NCBI GenBank assembly: GCA_016870865.1
Contig: VGAC01000001.1
Coordinates: 62,001 to 126,000, forward strand
Reading direction: 5' to 3'
DNA from: Actinomycetota bacterium
GTDB lineage: Bacteria > Actinomycetota > Acidimicrobiia > Acidimicrobiales > Ilumatobacteraceae
Length of the DNA: 64,000 nucleotides
Every line of letters begins with the position of its first letter. The stretch's first letter is position 1. A program made the position numbers and the translations under genes. The notes under the pieces are model-generated. The model saw only the letters and a program-made list of their open reading frames with translations, made no database searches and had not been told where the DNA came from. Below are positions 41,202 through 51,345 of this stretch, piece by piece.

Positions 41202-41567
41202 TCAGACCCAGCGCAGGACCCCCTTGCGCCAGGCATAGACGAGGCCGAGCAGCAGCACCGCGACGAACACGCCCATTTCGATCAGACCGAACGACCCGTA
41301 CCGCTCGAGTTGCGTCGCCCACGGAAAGAGGAACACCGCCTCGACGTCGAAAACGACGAAGAGAAGCGCAAATACGTAGTAGCGGATCTGGCTCTGCGAC
41401 CATCCCTCGCCGACCGGGTTGACGCCGCTTTCGTAGGCGAGAACCTTCTCGGGATTGGGCTTGACGGGTCGCAGCAAGGACGCCAGCCAGAGCAGCAGGC
41501 CGCCGAGAAGAAAGGCCGCGAGCCCGAACCACACGACCGTGAGGTATGACCGCAGGAAGGGGGACAT
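41202..41567 (-). CDS. nuoA: NADH-quinone oxidoreductase subunit A (EFG-less cluster)
   Basis: NuoA (121 aa), three-helix membrane subunit; [40 protein letters not shown] is the conserved core in parts (quoted segments: [30 protein letters not shown]). First gene of the 11-gene cluster nuoABCDHIJKLMN, which has no nuoE, nuoF or nuoG. The ATG at 41567 is preceded by TAGGTT 8 nt upstream with no ribosome binding site, suggesting a leaderless promoter in the 82-nt gap after the amidotransferase gene. Confidence 0.95.
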   Translation of the reverse strand: MSPFLRSYLTVVWFGLAAFLLGGLLLWLASLLRPVKPNPEKVLAYESGVNPVGEGWSQSQIRYYVFALLFVVFDVEAVFLFPWATQLERYGSFGLIEMGVFVAVLLLGLVYAWRKGVLRWV

Positions 41568-41575
41568 CGCATGCG

Positions 41576-41581
41576 AACCTA
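41576..41581 (-). promoter_or_regulatory. Putative -10 box of the EFG-less nuo cluster
   Basis: TAGGTT on the minus strand, 8 nt before the nuoA ATG at 41567, in the 82-nt gap after the amidotransferase gene. No terminator separates the two genes, so read-through is also possible. Confidence 0.4.
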
Positions 41582-41649
41582 CTACCCACCCAGCGCCGGG
41601 ACAGAAACAGGCGCAAGGTTGTCGGGTGTGACGATGCGCGGTGCGGAGG

Positions 41650-42336
41650 TCAGCGCACCGGCATCATGTGATCGATGAACCAATCAACGAGGCGGTGCGC
41701 GGCGAGCGCCGATACGTGCGCATGTGAACGGGTCGCGTCGATGAGTGCCACGGGGTCGACACCCACTCGGGCCAGTTCCGCCGCACCCGGGCCGGCCGAC
41801 CAGCATTCGACGATTGCCGGGGTGACCTCGGGGTGGAACTGAAGCCCTAGGCTGCGCCCGAGCACAAAGGCCTGGGCACCCTGGTCGCCCGTACCCATCA
41901 CCGCTGCGGTTGGCGGAGGCGAAAACAGGTCGTAATGCCACAAAAACCAGGGGTTTTGCGCCAGAACGGGGCTCATTTCGGGGGTCGCGGCCACCGAAAA
42001 CCAGCCGATCTCGGGTTGCGCGGCCCGCTCGACCCGCCCGCCGAGGGCGGCGGCGAGCATCTGGCCACCGAAACAGATGCCGAAAATCGGCACCCCCCGG
42101 CCATGGGCCAACCGCAACAGGGCTGCTTCGGCGGCAACGAAGGACGCAACATCATCCCAATAGACCGACCAGTCAGAGCCGAGGGGCACAACGAGGCCGA
42201 CGTCGTCGGGCAGATCCTCCCACCCCGCGGCCTCCTCGCGGATCCAGGTTTCGAACGACCATCCGTGTTGGACAAAGCGCATCGCAACCTCTCCACCGTC
42301 GGCGTCGCCGTCGTTGGCGATGATGATTGCACGCAC
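41650..42336 (-). CDS. Class I glutamine amidotransferase-like protein
   Basis: A 228-aa GATase1 domain protein, standing alone, of the GMP-synthase-like type. The catalytic triad is visible: the nucleophile Cys in IFGICFGGQMLAAALGG, and His with Glu in GLQFHPEVTPAIVE. No synthetase domain or obvious partner is nearby, so substrate and amination partner are unknown. GTG at 42336 is 6 nt downstream of a minus-strand TACCGT box and avoids overlap with the divergent threonine dehydratase gene; GTG 42363 is the alternative. Confidence 0.88.
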   Translation of the reverse strand: MRAIIIANDGDADGGEVAMRFVQHGWSFETWIREEAAGWEDLPDDVGLVVPLGSDWSVYWDDVASFVAAEAALLRLAHGRGVPIFGICFGGQMLAAALGGRVERAAQPEIGWFSVAATPEMSPVLAQNPWFLWHYDLFSPPPTAAVMGTGDQGAQAFVLGRSLGLQFHPEVTPAIVECWSAGPGAAELARVGVDPVALIDATRSHAHVSALAAHRLVDWFIDHMMPVR

Positions 42337-42341
42337 AGGGA

Positions 42342-42348
42342 TACGGTA
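42342..42348. promoter_or_regulatory. Symmetric -10 element for two divergent leaderless genes
   Basis: The heptamer TACGGTA contains TACGGT on the plus strand (42342-42347, 8 nt before the ATG at 42356) and TACCGT on the minus strand (42348-42343, 6 nt before the GTG at 42336). The two start codons are only 19 nt apart and neither has a ribosome binding site, so both promoters must lie here or inside the opposite gene. Confidence 0.5.
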
Positions 42349-42355
42349 ATTCCGG

Positions 42356-43564
42356 ATGGGCACGGCACCAATAACTCGTGACGAGATCCTTGCCGCGCGC
42401 GCGGCCGGCGCCGCCTACGTCAAGCGGACCCCGATCACCGAGTCCGCTGCGCTGACTGCCCGCTGCGGGGGCAGCATCTTGTTGAAGGCCGAGAACCTTC
42501 AACGCACGGGTTCCTTCAAGATCCGCGGGGCGATGAACAAGCTGGCCTCGCTCGGTACGGTCGCCTCCGCGGGCGTCGTTGCGGGTAGCGCGGGGAACCA
42601 CGCTCAGGCCCTTGCCTTCGCCGCGCATGTGAATGGTGTCGCCTGCGAGATTTTTGTTCCGGCCGGGGCCTCACTTTCGAAGATCGCCGCATGCCGTTCC
42701 TACGGGGCGACGATCTCAGAGGGCGGTGATTCACTCGACAATGCGGTGGCACTCGCCCAGGAACGTGCGGCCTCCACCGGCATGAATTTCTGCCATCCCT
42801 ACGACGATCCCGCGGTTGTCGCGGGGCAGGCAACCCTGGGTCTCGAACTGGTCGAGGACATCCCTGATTTGCGCACGGTCGTCATTCCACTCGGCGGTGG
42901 TGGTCTCACGGGCGGTGCGGCGATCGCGCTCAAACAACACGACCCGGGTATCAGGGTGATCGGCGTGCAGGTCTCGGCGTGCGCACCTTACGCACACCTG
43001 CCCGCGCCCGATGGTCCGGTCGTCACACTCGCGGATGGCATCGCGGTGAAGAAGCCCGGCGTGGTGACGCGTCCGATCATCGAGGCGTTCGTCGATGACG
43101 TCGTCGTTGTCGAAGAGGACGATGTCGCCGACGCGATGATCCTGCTGATGGAGCGCGGCAAGTTGCTCGTCGAAGGTGGCGGTGCAGTCGGTGCCTCGGC
43201 ACTGATGCGCGGCCTCGTGCGCCCCGCGCCCGACGGTGTCACCTGCGTCGTGTTGTCGGGTGGAAACGTCGACCTTGGTCTGTTGCCCGGGCTCGTTCGC
43301 CGCCACGAAACGCAGGCCGGACGTCGCTTGCTTCTCTTCGCGCGCATTCCCGACCGTCCGGGCGGACTTGCGAACCTTCTCACGCTGCTGGCCGACCAGG
43401 GTGCAAATCTGATCGAGGTCGAGCACGTTCGCGAGGGTGTCGATCTGCACGTGCGGGAGACCGGTGTACAGATCGTTCTCGAGACACGAGGCCCGGAACA
43501 CGCCGACATCGTTGTCGATGCCGCGCGTGGCGCGGGTTACGAAGTCGAGGAACTCGAACGCTGA
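42356..43564 (+). CDS. ilvA: Threonine ammonia-lyase (dehydratase) with ACT domain
   Basis: A 402-aa PLP enzyme converting threonine to 2-oxobutanoate and ammonia, first step to isoleucine or a catabolic step. The PLP lysine is Lys55 in GSFKIRGA, the phosphate-binding glycine loop is GGGGLTGG (180-187), and one ACT domain occupies about residues 327-402 (ARIPDRPGGLANLLTLLADQ), as in the shorter TdcB-like/ACT form. It probably starts leaderless from TACGGT. Its stop lies 1 nt from the stop of convergent nuoN. Confidence 0.93.
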   Translation: MGTAPITRDEILAARAAGAAYVKRTPITESAALTARCGGSILLKAENLQRTGSFKIRGAMNKLASLGTVASAGVVAGSAGNHAQALAFAAHVNGVACEIFVPAGASLSKIAACRSYGATISEGGDSLDNAVALAQERAASTGMNFCHPYDDPAVVAGQATLGLELVEDIPDLRTVVIPLGGGGLTGGAAIALKQHDPGIRVIGVQVSACAPYAHLPAPDGPVVTLADGIAVKKPGVVTRPIIEAFVDDVVVVEEDDVADAMILLMERGKLLVEGGGAVGASALMRGLVRPAPDGVTCVVLSGGNVDLGLLPGLVRRHETQAGRRLLLFARIPDRPGGLANLLTLLADQGANLIEVEHVREGVDLHVRETGVQIVLETRGPEHADIVVDAARGAGYEVEELER

Positions 43565-43565
43565 A

Positions 43566-45077
43566 TCAGCGGCCGGCGAGTGTGATCACTTGACGTGTCG
43601 CGTCGAGCAACCAGCCCGGGACGATACCAACCACGAGGGTGAAGGCAACGGCCGCCGTCACCGCCAGACCCGAGAGGAAGGGAACCGGTGGTGCCGCGTC
43701 CTGGCCCTCGGCATCTTCCATCCACGCGCTGACCATGATCCGTAGGTACAGAAACGCACCGATCACCGACGCGAGCATGGCGATGATCGCGATCGCATAG
43801 CTGCTTGTTTCGACCGCGGCTCGGATGACACCGAACTTGGCGACGAATCCCGAGGTCAACGGCATGCCGGCCTGTGCAAGGAGGAACACGGTGAGGGCGA
43901 GTGCCAGAGCAGGACGACGCCGACCGAGTCCGCGGAAATCGGTGAGGTTCGAAGCACTGTCTCCCCTGCCCGCGACGAGACCGACGATGGTGAAGGTTCC
44001 GATGACGAGGACGGTGTAGAGAAGCAGGTAGGTCATCGCCGATGCGATGCCATCGGCGGCGCTCGCCGACCCCGTGTGTGATGCGGCTTCGACACCGAGA
44101 AGAATGAAGCCGGCGTGGCTGATTGACGAGTACGCGAGCATGCGCTTGACGTTGGTTTGCGTCACCGCCAGCACCGAACCAACGACGAGGCTGAGAACTG
44201 CGAGCACCCACACGACCGGCCGCCAGTCGTCGACACGACTTTCGAGTGCGGTCACGCTCACGCGCAACAGCGCCGCGAATGCAGCCGTCTTGCCGGCCGA
44301 CGCCATGAAAGACGTGACGGGTGTCGGTGCTCCCTGGTAGACGTCGGGTGTCCAGACCTGAAAGGGCACCGCAGCGACCTTGAAGGCGAGACCGACGAGG
44401 AGCAAACCGACGCCGGCGAGCAGCAACACGTCGTTGCGCGGGAACGCCTGCTGGCTCGACAGCGTCTCCATGATGCGGCCGAGGTTGGTGTGTTTGGTCG
44501 CGCCGTAGATGAGCGCGATGCCGTAGAGGAAGAACGCCGAGGAGAATCCGCCGAGGATGAAGTACTTGAGACCGGCCTCCTGGCTTTCTTCGCGACGTCT
44601 GTTGCTCGCGGCGAGGACGTACAGGGCGAGGCTGAGCGTCTCGAGACCGAGGAACAACACGATGAGGTCCTGTGCGGCGACCATCACGATGCCGCCGATG
44701 GCCGCGGAGAGATAAAGCACGAACAGTTCGGGACCGTCCTCACCCTCGCGCACGAGGTAATCACTCGTCGTGAGGCTCGCGAGCAGCACCGCAACACATA
44801 TGGAGATGGTTCCCAGAACCGCGAAGTGGTCGAAGGCGAGGGCGTCGCCGATGATCGTCTCGGGTCGACCGTCGCTCAGGTTGTCCCACAGGAAGAAACA
44901 CAAGACGATCGACGTTGCAGCGCTCAAAGCGGTGACGATTCCGTAGAGGCCACGCGGCCACTGCGGCAACAGCGATCCTCCGAGCATGAGCACACACGCC
45001 CCGATGAGAAGCGCGAGCAGCGGGCTCAGGGTGAACCACGGAATCGAGGGACCGGTGAGGGTTTCAGCAGCGAACAT
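43566..45077 (-). CDS. nuoN: NADH-quinone oxidoreductase subunit N (14-gene cluster)
   Basis: NuoN (503 aa), antiporter-like membrane subunit and last gene of the complete complex I cluster. Conserved segments: LFLGLETLSLALYVLAA, SQEAGLKYFILGGFSSAF and VPFQVWTPDVYQGAPTPVTSF. Follows nuoM after 2 nt. Its stop is 1 nt from that of the convergent ilvA, with no terminator seen, so the two transcripts may overlap. Confidence 0.96.
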   Translation of the reverse strand: MFAAETLTGPSIPWFTLSPLLALLIGACVLMLGGSLLPQWPRGLYGIVTALSAATSIVLCFFLWDNLSDGRPETIIGDALAFDHFAVLGTISICVAVLLASLTTSDYLVREGEDGPELFVLYLSAAIGGIVMVAAQDLIVLFLGLETLSLALYVLAASNRRREESQEAGLKYFILGGFSSAFFLYGIALIYGATKHTNLGRIMETLSSQQAFPRNDVLLLAGVGLLLVGLAFKVAAVPFQVWTPDVYQGAPTPVTSFMASAGKTAAFAALLRVSVTALESRVDDWRPVVWVLAVLSLVVGSVLAVTQTNVKRMLAYSSISHAGFILLGVEAASHTGSASAADGIASAMTYLLLYTVLVIGTFTIVGLVAGRGDSASNLTDFRGLGRRRPALALALTVFLLAQAGMPLTSGFVAKFGVIRAAVETSSYAIAIIAMLASVIGAFLYLRIMVSAWMEDAEGQDAAPPVPFLSGLAVTAAVAFTLVVGIVPGWLLDATRQVITLAGR

Positions 45078-45079
45078 CG

Positions 45080-46696
45080 TCAGCCCCCGTGCCCCTCGTC
45101 GTCCTTGTTTTCGGTTTCGGACGGGTTCGTGCCGGAATGCACGACCGGGGCGATGTCCTTCTTCTCGAATTCGAAACCGCGACCGACATTCGTCTCGACA
45201 TGAGCCACGAGCGCCTTCACACTGGGTTCGATTCGCTCGAGCATCGGTTTGGGAAAGACACCCATGAGGATGATCGGTGCGATGAAAGAAAGCAACAAGA
45301 TGCCCTCACGCGGGCGAAGCTCCGCGAAGGACTTGTTGTCCTCGTCGGGTTCGCCGTGGAAGACACGCTGGTATGCCCACAACAGGTACAGCGCGGCGAG
45401 AATGACACCGGTTGCACCGATGACGACCCACCAGCGGGCGTTGCCGAAGGATCCGATGAGGATGAGGAATTCGCCGACGAAGCCGTTGAGACCGGGCACA
45501 CCGATCGATGACAGCATGACGACCATGAATGCAGCGGCAAAAATCGGTGCCACCGCTTGCAGGCCGGTCAGTTGCGAGATCTCGCGGGTCTGACGGCGTT
45601 CGTAGATCATGCCGACGAGGAGGAAGAGCGCGCCCGTGGAGATGCCGTGGTTCACCATCTGCATGACACTGCCGGTGAGGGCCTGCGACGTGAAGGCGAA
45701 GGTGCCAAGGACGATGAAACCCAGGTGCGCCACCGACGAGTAGGCGACCAGACGCTTGAGATCCTTTTGCATGGTGGCGGCGATGGCGCCCCACAGAATG
45801 CCGATCACCGCCAGAGTGAGGAACAACGGTCGCACCCACACCGATGCCTCGGGGAAGAGGTAGAGACCGAACCGCAGGAATCCGTAGGTACCGAGCTTCA
45901 ACAACACGCCGGCGAGGATCACCGACCCCCCGGTGGGTGCCTGCGTGTGGGCGTCGGGCAACCAGGTGTGCAACGGAAAGAGCGGGACCTTCACCGCAAA
46001 GGCAATCGCGAAGGCCATGAACAACCAACGTCCGCTGGATGCGGCGAACTCGGCACCCTCGGCGAGTTGCACCAGATCGAAGGTGACGTAGCCGAGGCTG
46101 TTCTTGGCGAGCACTGCCGTTGCAACGATGCCAACCAGCATGAACGCCGATCCGAACATCGTGTAGAGGAAGAACTTCGTCGCCGCGTACACGCGCTGGT
46201 CGTATCCCCAGCCGCCGATGAGGAAATACATCGGGACGAGGACGATCTCGAAGAACAGGAAGAAGAGAAAGAGGTCGAGGCTGATGAAACTACCCATGAC
46301 ACCGGCCTCGAGGACGAGCATCCACCCGAGATAACGCTTGTGGTCGTGGTGCGGATCGATGCCGGCAATGACGAGTGGGAAGAGCAATCCGGTCAACACG
46401 ACGAGGAACAGCGAAATTCCGTCGACCCCGACATGCCAACCAATGCCCCAATCGCGAATCCAGGGATGCTGCGACACGAACTGGAATCCGGCGTCGGCGG
46501 TTTCGAACGATGACAGCAGCCAGATGCTGAGCCCCGCAGTGACGGTGCTGGCAACGAGTGCAACGAACTTCGTCGACTCGGGTCGACGGTTGCTCGTGAG
46601 AATCGTGAGGATTCCACCGAGGGCGGGCACCAACACGAGAGTGGTGAGGATCGGGAACGACAGGGCCGAGCCACCCGCGGCTTGGGCGGCGAACAT
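45080..46696 (-). CDS. nuoM: NADH-quinone oxidoreductase subunit M (14-gene cluster)
   Basis: NuoM (538 aa). Recognised by FFFEIVLVPMYFLIGGWGY, FPLHTWLPDAHTQAPTGGSV and VAYSSVAHLGFIVLG. The ATG at 46696 overlaps the nuoL stop (ATGA). No His-rich loop, unlike the copy at 32410. Confidence 0.97.
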   Translation of the reverse strand: MFAAQAAGGSALSFPILTTLVLVPALGGILTILTSNRRPESTKFVALVASTVTAGLSIWLLSSFETADAGFQFVSQHPWIRDWGIGWHVGVDGISLFLVVLTGLLFPLVIAGIDPHHDHKRYLGWMLVLEAGVMGSFISLDLFLFFLFFEIVLVPMYFLIGGWGYDQRVYAATKFFLYTMFGSAFMLVGIVATAVLAKNSLGYVTFDLVQLAEGAEFAASSGRWLFMAFAIAFAVKVPLFPLHTWLPDAHTQAPTGGSVILAGVLLKLGTYGFLRFGLYLFPEASVWVRPLFLTLAVIGILWGAIAATMQKDLKRLVAYSSVAHLGFIVLGTFAFTSQALTGSVMQMVNHGISTGALFLLVGMIYERRQTREISQLTGLQAVAPIFAAAFMVVMLSSIGVPGLNGFVGEFLILIGSFGNARWWVVIGATGVILAALYLLWAYQRVFHGEPDEDNKSFAELRPREGILLLSFIAPIILMGVFPKPMLERIEPSVKALVAHVETNVGRGFEFEKKDIAPVVHSGTNPSETENKDDEGHGG

Positions 46697-48606
46697 CACG
46701 CGATCCCCCTGTAGACGAACCAAACGAGCATCAGGAGAACCGCGAGAGCGATGACGGCGGCATATGCACGGACGAACCCGCTCTGTAGTTTGCGCACGAT
46801 GCCGCTCGTCGAACGAACGGCGACGCCCGTTCCGCGGACCGCGCCATCGACGACATTCGCGTCGGCCCACGCAACGGCATCAAAGGCGCGTCGACCGGGC
46901 CCACCCATGAAGTTCGAGACGAGACGGTCGTAGAACCAGCCATTGGCGAGGATCTCGGGCTCGACGGCCTTGAGTTTCTTCTTGTCGTAGACACCGACGG
47001 CGACGACGATACCCGCGACGGCGACGACGATCGCCACGCCCATCAGCAGGTACTTGTTGTCATAGGCCCACGAACCTTTGATGTACGCCTCGCCGTGTTC
47101 CACCACCGGCTCGAGCCACTTCTCGAGGAAGTGCAGGTCCTTCGTGAACGGTAATTGCAGCGCACCACCGACGATCGACAGGCCGGCGAGAACGACGAGC
47201 GGCAACAACATGATGCGTGGGCTTTCATGCGGCTTGAAGTCGCCGTGTGCACCGTGTTCCTCGCTGTGGTCGTTCCAGCGCGCTTCACCGAAGAACACCA
47301 TGATCACCTGGCGCGTCATGTAATAAGCGGTGAGCAAGGCGGTGACGAGTCCGACGACGTACAGACCACGGTTGTTCGCGTACACGTAGAGAAGAATCTC
47401 GTCCTTTGACCAGAAGCCTGCGAACGGCGGGACGCCCGCAATCGCGAGCCAACCGACGATGAACGTCACCGCGGTGACGGGCATCAACTTGCGCAACGCA
47501 CCCATGCGGCGCATGTCCTGTTCGTGGTGCATACCGTGGATGACGGAACCCGACCCGAGGAAGAGAAGCGCCTTGAAGAAGGCGTGCGTGATCATGTGGA
47601 AGATCGCTGCGATGTAGGCGCCCGAACCAACCGCAAGGAACATGTAACCGAGCTGCGACACGGTGGAATATGCCAGTACCTTCTTGACGTCGTTCTGGGC
47701 GACGGCGATGGTTGCCGCGAACAGTGCGGTTGCCGCACCCACCACCGCGATGATCATCGGTGCCCACGTGTACGCCTCGTGGATGACCGGGTTCATGCGA
47801 GTCATCAGGAACACCCCCGCAGTCACCATCGTGGCCGCATGGATGAGTGCTGACACCGGTGTCGGGCCTTCCATCGCGTCGGGAAGCCAGATGTAGAGGG
47901 GCAACTGCGCGCTCTTGCCGCAGGCCCCGATGAAGAGCATGAGGGCAATCGCGGTTGCCGTGACGTGGCTGAGCGAGCCGCCAATCGCGGCATCATTGAT
48001 GCCCTTGTACGACAGCGTGCCCACCGAGGCAAAGGCGAGGAACATCGCCGTCATGACGCCCCAGTCACCGACACGGTTGGTGACGAAGGCCTTCTTGCCC
48101 GCCGTCGCCGCACTCTCACGCGTGTGCCAGAAGGAGATGAGGAAGTACGAGCACGTACCGACTCCCTCCCAGCCCAGGAAGGTGACCAGCAGGTTCTCGC
48201 CGAGGACCAGCATCAGCATCGAGAAGGCGAAGAGGTTGAGGTAGATGAAGAATTTCGAGAACTTGGGGTCACCGTGCATGTACCCCACGGCATAGAGGTG
48301 GATCAGGGTGCCGATGCCGGTGACGAACAGCGCCATCGTGATCGACAGCGGGTCGGCGAGGAAGGCCATCTTCACTTCGAGTGAACCGACCGGAATCCAC
48401 GAAAAGACCTCGACGACGTGGGATCGCTGTTGCCCGCTCTTCGACAACATGTCGAAGAACGCGAGCACGGTGACGACGAATGCACCTCCGCACGTGGCGG
48501 CCGCGAGGTAGCCGGCCCTCGGTTCGTTGAGACGCCGGCCGAAGAGCACGAGCAGCAGGAACCCAGCAAGTGGCAGGGCAGGGATCAACCACACGACGTC
48601 GAGCAC
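46696..48606 (-). CDS. nuoL: NADH-quinone oxidoreductase subunit L (14-gene cluster)
   Basis: NuoL (636 aa, normal length). Core motifs TFLGWEGVGTCSYFLISFW, SAQLPLYIWLPDAMEGPTPVSAL and KVLAYSTVSQLGYMFLA are present, and the last third contains the lateral helix region. Starts at GTG 48606, 4 nt after nuoK. Confidence 0.97.
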   Translation of the reverse strand: MLDVVWLIPALPLAGFLLLVLFGRRLNEPRAGYLAAATCGGAFVVTVLAFFDMLSKSGQQRSHVVEVFSWIPVGSLEVKMAFLADPLSITMALFVTGIGTLIHLYAVGYMHGDPKFSKFFIYLNLFAFSMLMLVLGENLLVTFLGWEGVGTCSYFLISFWHTRESAATAGKKAFVTNRVGDWGVMTAMFLAFASVGTLSYKGINDAAIGGSLSHVTATAIALMLFIGACGKSAQLPLYIWLPDAMEGPTPVSALIHAATMVTAGVFLMTRMNPVIHEAYTWAPMIIAVVGAATALFAATIAVAQNDVKKVLAYSTVSQLGYMFLAVGSGAYIAAIFHMITHAFFKALLFLGSGSVIHGMHHEQDMRRMGALRKLMPVTAVTFIVGWLAIAGVPPFAGFWSKDEILLYVYANNRGLYVVGLVTALLTAYYMTRQVIMVFFGEARWNDHSEEHGAHGDFKPHESPRIMLLPLVVLAGLSIVGGALQLPFTKDLHFLEKWLEPVVEHGEAYIKGSWAYDNKYLLMGVAIVVAVAGIVVAVGVYDKKKLKAVEPEILANGWFYDRLVSNFMGGPGRRAFDAVAWADANVVDGAVRGTGVAVRSTSGIVRKLQSGFVRAYAAVIALAVLLMLVWFVYRGIA

Positions 48607-48610
48607 CGGA

Positions 48611-48928
48611 TCAACCCTTCAGTGCCGCGAGGTCGTCGGCCGTCGCCTGTTGGCGCCGGCGCATGATGGAAACGATGATGCCCAGACCGACCACGACCTC
48701 GGCAGCGGCGACAACGAGCACGAAGAAAACGGCCGTCTGGCCGTTTATGTCGGTGAGTTCGGTGGCGAGCGCTACGAACGTCAGGTTCACCGCGTTCAAC
48801 ATGAGCTCGATACACATGAACATGATGAGTGGATTGCGGCGCACGAGGACCCCGGTCATGCCGATCGCGAAGAGAGCGGCTGCGAGAATGAGATACCACG
48901 TGGTGGTGGGGACCACCGCGGCGGCCAT
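48611..48928 (-). CDS. nuoK: NADH-quinone oxidoreductase subunit K (14-gene cluster)
   Basis: NuoK (105 aa) with the membrane glutamates in [18 protein letters not shown] and [16 protein letters not shown] use ATG 48928, which overlaps the nuoJ stop (ATGA), rather than the GTG one codon upstream. Confidence 0.96.
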   Translation of the reverse strand: MAAAVVPTTTWYLILAAALFAIGMTGVLVRRNPLIMFMCIELMLNAVNLTFVALATELTDINGQTAVFFVLVVAAAEVVVGLGIIVSIMRRRQQATADDLAALKG

Positions 48929-49470
48929 CACGACGGGGTCCTCTCGGACTTCCGCCGGCGCGCGAGTACCACCGTGCCGACGACCGCAACGATCAGCAAC
49001 ACCGAGGTGAGTTCGAAAGCAACGACGTAATCACCGAAGATCGAGCGCGCAATCTGGCGGATGTTGCCATCGGCGTCTTCGAGGGTCGCGGTATCCACGC
49101 CCTCACCCCTGAAACGCAGCGACTCCCGCGAGCGCACGATTGCGCCCGCGAGAACGGCAAACATGCCGACACCGAGCACGAGAGCCAACGGACGCTGAAT
49201 GTTGCCGAGAGGCTCGGCGCGCAGGTCTTCGGCACGATCGACGCCGAGAAGCATGATCACGAAGAGGAACAACACGACGATCGCACCCGCGTACACGATG
49301 ACCTGCACGGCGGCTAGGAAGTTCGCCTCGCGCGCAACGAAGAGCACCGCGACACCAAAGAGTGTGAGGATCATGCTGAGTGCGGCATGCACCGGGTTCG
49401 ACCGCAGCACGACACCCAGTGCGCCGACCAAGACCATGATGGCGGCACAGACGAAAACGAACAGATCCAT
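48928..49470 (-). CDS. nuoJ: NADH-quinone oxidoreductase subunit J (14-gene cluster)
   Basis: NuoJ (180 aa); [18 protein letters not shown] and [21 protein letters not shown] mark the conserved helices, including the pi-bulge helix. The ATG directly follows the nuoI stop. Confidence 0.95.
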   Translation of the reverse strand: MDLFVFVCAAIMVLVGALGVVLRSNPVHAALSMILTLFGVAVLFVAREANFLAAVQVIVYAGAIVVLFLFVIMLLGVDRAEDLRAEPLGNIQRPLALVLGVGMFAVLAGAIVRSRESLRFRGEGVDTATLEDADGNIRQIARSIFGDYVVAFELTSVLLIVAVVGTVVLARRRKSERTPS

Positions 49471-50112
49471 CTAGCGGCGGTCCGCCTCGGCCTGGTCGGC
49501 CTCTGCCGCACGCACTCCGTATCCGAGTTCACCGCTCCATGACACGACACCCTCGAAATCGGCGTCACCGCTGGGTGACGTTGCGCGCATCCAACCAGAG
49601 GTGTGGAGATCTTCACCCGGACGCCAGTCCTCCCACGGCAAATGCTGGGGCTTGCCCGCGTCATCCACGAGTAGTTCCGACTTGGTGTAGATCGCATCAC
49701 GGCGGTTGGTGAAGGAGAACTCGAACAACTTTGTTTCGGTGATCGCCTCGGTCGGACACGCCTCGACGCACATGTCACAGTGAATGCAACGCAGATAGTT
49801 GATCTCGTAGACGAATCCGAAACGCTCACCGGGCGACGTCGGGTTGGCCGGATCGTTGTCCTTGCCGCGCACGTAGATGCACTTTGCGGGGCACACGCCG
49901 GCGCAGAGCTCGCAACCTATGCATTTTTCCATGCCGTCTTCGTAGCGATTGAGGACGTGGCGGCCGTGCAGACGCTCGGGCTTTTCGACCTTCTCGTCGT
50001 GCGACTCCTTTTTGCCGCGACGGAACATGCGGCCGCCCGAGTATTCGGTGGTCACACGATTTCGCTTGCCGTGCTGGCGCACGGTGACAAGAAACCCCCC
50101 CAGATAACCCAT
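49471..50112 (-). CDS. nuoI: NADH-quinone oxidoreductase subunit I (14-gene cluster)
   Basis: NuoI (213 aa) with two complete [4Fe-4S] ligand sets: [12 protein letters not shown] near residue 62 and [12 protein letters not shown] near 107. About 50 residues longer than the other nuoI, mostly at the C-terminus. The ATG directly follows the nuoH stop. Confidence 0.96.
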   Translation of the reverse strand: MGYLGGFLVTVRQHGKRNRVTTEYSGGRMFRRGKKESHDEKVEKPERLHGRHVLNRYEDGMEKCIGCELCAGVCPAKCIYVRGKDNDPANPTSPGERFGFVYEINYLRCIHCDMCVEACPTEAITETKLFEFSFTNRRDAIYTKSELLVDDAGKPQHLPWEDWRPGEDLHTSGWMRATSPSGDADFEGVVSWSGELGYGVRAAEADQAEADRR

Positions 50113-51345
50113 CTAAAACTGCACCCCTTCGGCTTCACGGTTTCGATCACTTGCGCGGAACGCAAGTTGCATCATGGCAAATGCGAGAGTGATGACCGCG
50201 AGCGACAGCGGCATGACGATCCACTGGTCCCATTCGCGGTCGTCCGCAAGACGTTGCCCGGCGAGGAGCATGAACCAACCGAGCGATGCGGGGATGAGGA
50301 ACTTCCAGCCGAGGTCCATGAGCTGGTCGTAACGGAATCGCGGAAGGGTGCCACGGAACCAAACGTATATGTAGAGGAACACGAGCACCTTCAGCAGCAG
50401 CCAGACGGTTCCCTCGAGACCGTTCGGAACGAGCGGAATGTCGAGGGACGTGCCACCGATTGTGATCGGCTGGGGGCCCCCGAAGAAGAGGGTGACGATG
50501 AGCGCCGACATCGTGATCGTGTTCATGAACTCTGCGAGGAAGAACAAGGCGAAGCGGATCGACGAATACTCGGTGTTGAAGCCGCCCACGAGTTCTTGTT
50601 CGGCCTCGACGAGGTCGAAGGGTGGGCGATTCAGTTCAGCCGTTGCGGAAACGAGAAATATGAGGAAGGGAACGACGCCCGTCGCAACGAGGTTCCAGGA
50701 GCCGAGCGACGACTGGGCGTTGACAATGCCGCTCGTGGACAACGTTCCGCACACCAGGATCACGGCGGCGAGCGAAAGACCAAGCGATGCTTCGTAACTG
50801 ACCATTTGCGCCGAGGCACGGACCGAGCCGAGCAGCGGATACTTCGAGCCGCTCGACCAGCCGGCGAGCATGATGCCGTACACGGCAATCGACGAAATCG
50901 CGAGAGCAAAGAGCACACCCACGGGTGGGTCGGCCAACTGGACACGTGTGGTTTGGCCGAACCACGTCACTAAGCCACCATTGCCATCGCGGAAGTCGCC
51001 ACCCAGCGGAATGATTGCAAAGGCGAGGAACGCGGGGACGAACGACAGGTAAGGGGCCAAACGGAAGACGAACTTGTCGGCACGCTCGGGCAGCAGGTCT
51101 TCCTTGAAGAACAATTTGATGCCGTCGGCGAGCGTCTGCAACAAACCGAAGGGGCCGGCCTTGTTCGGCCCGACGCGGTTCTGCATGCCCGCGATCGCCT
51201 TGCGCTCGAACCACACCATCAACATCGTCGCCACCAGGCCGACGACGAAGACGACGAGCACCTTCACGAGCACGATGAGGAGTGGCGTCCACAGGAAATC
51301 GCCCTCGAGCAGAGGATCGATCGCCAGAAACGACACGGCGCTCAC
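50113..51345 (-). CDS. nuoH: NADH-quinone oxidoreductase subunit H (14-gene cluster)
   Basis: NuoH (410 aa). The quinone-chamber loop is the standard AGMQNRVGPNKAGPFGLLQ followed by LADGIKLFFKED, and TEYSSIRFALFFLAEFMN is conserved. Start GTG 51345 overlaps the nuoG stop (GTGA). Confidence 0.97.
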   Translation of the reverse strand: MSAVSFLAIDPLLEGDFLWTPLLIVLVKVLVVFVVGLVATMLMVWFERKAIAGMQNRVGPNKAGPFGLLQTLADGIKLFFKEDLLPERADKFVFRLAPYLSFVPAFLAFAIIPLGGDFRDGNGGLVTWFGQTTRVQLADPPVGVLFALAISSIAVYGIMLAGWSSGSKYPLLGSVRASAQMVSYEASLGLSLAAVILVCGTLSTSGIVNAQSSLGSWNLVATGVVPFLIFLVSATAELNRPPFDLVEAEQELVGGFNTEYSSIRFALFFLAEFMNTITMSALIVTLFFGGPQPITIGGTSLDIPLVPNGLEGTVWLLLKVLVFLYIYVWFRGTLPRFRYDQLMDLGWKFLIPASLGWFMLLAGQRLADDREWDQWIVMPLSLAVITLAFAMMQLAFRASDRNREAEGVQF

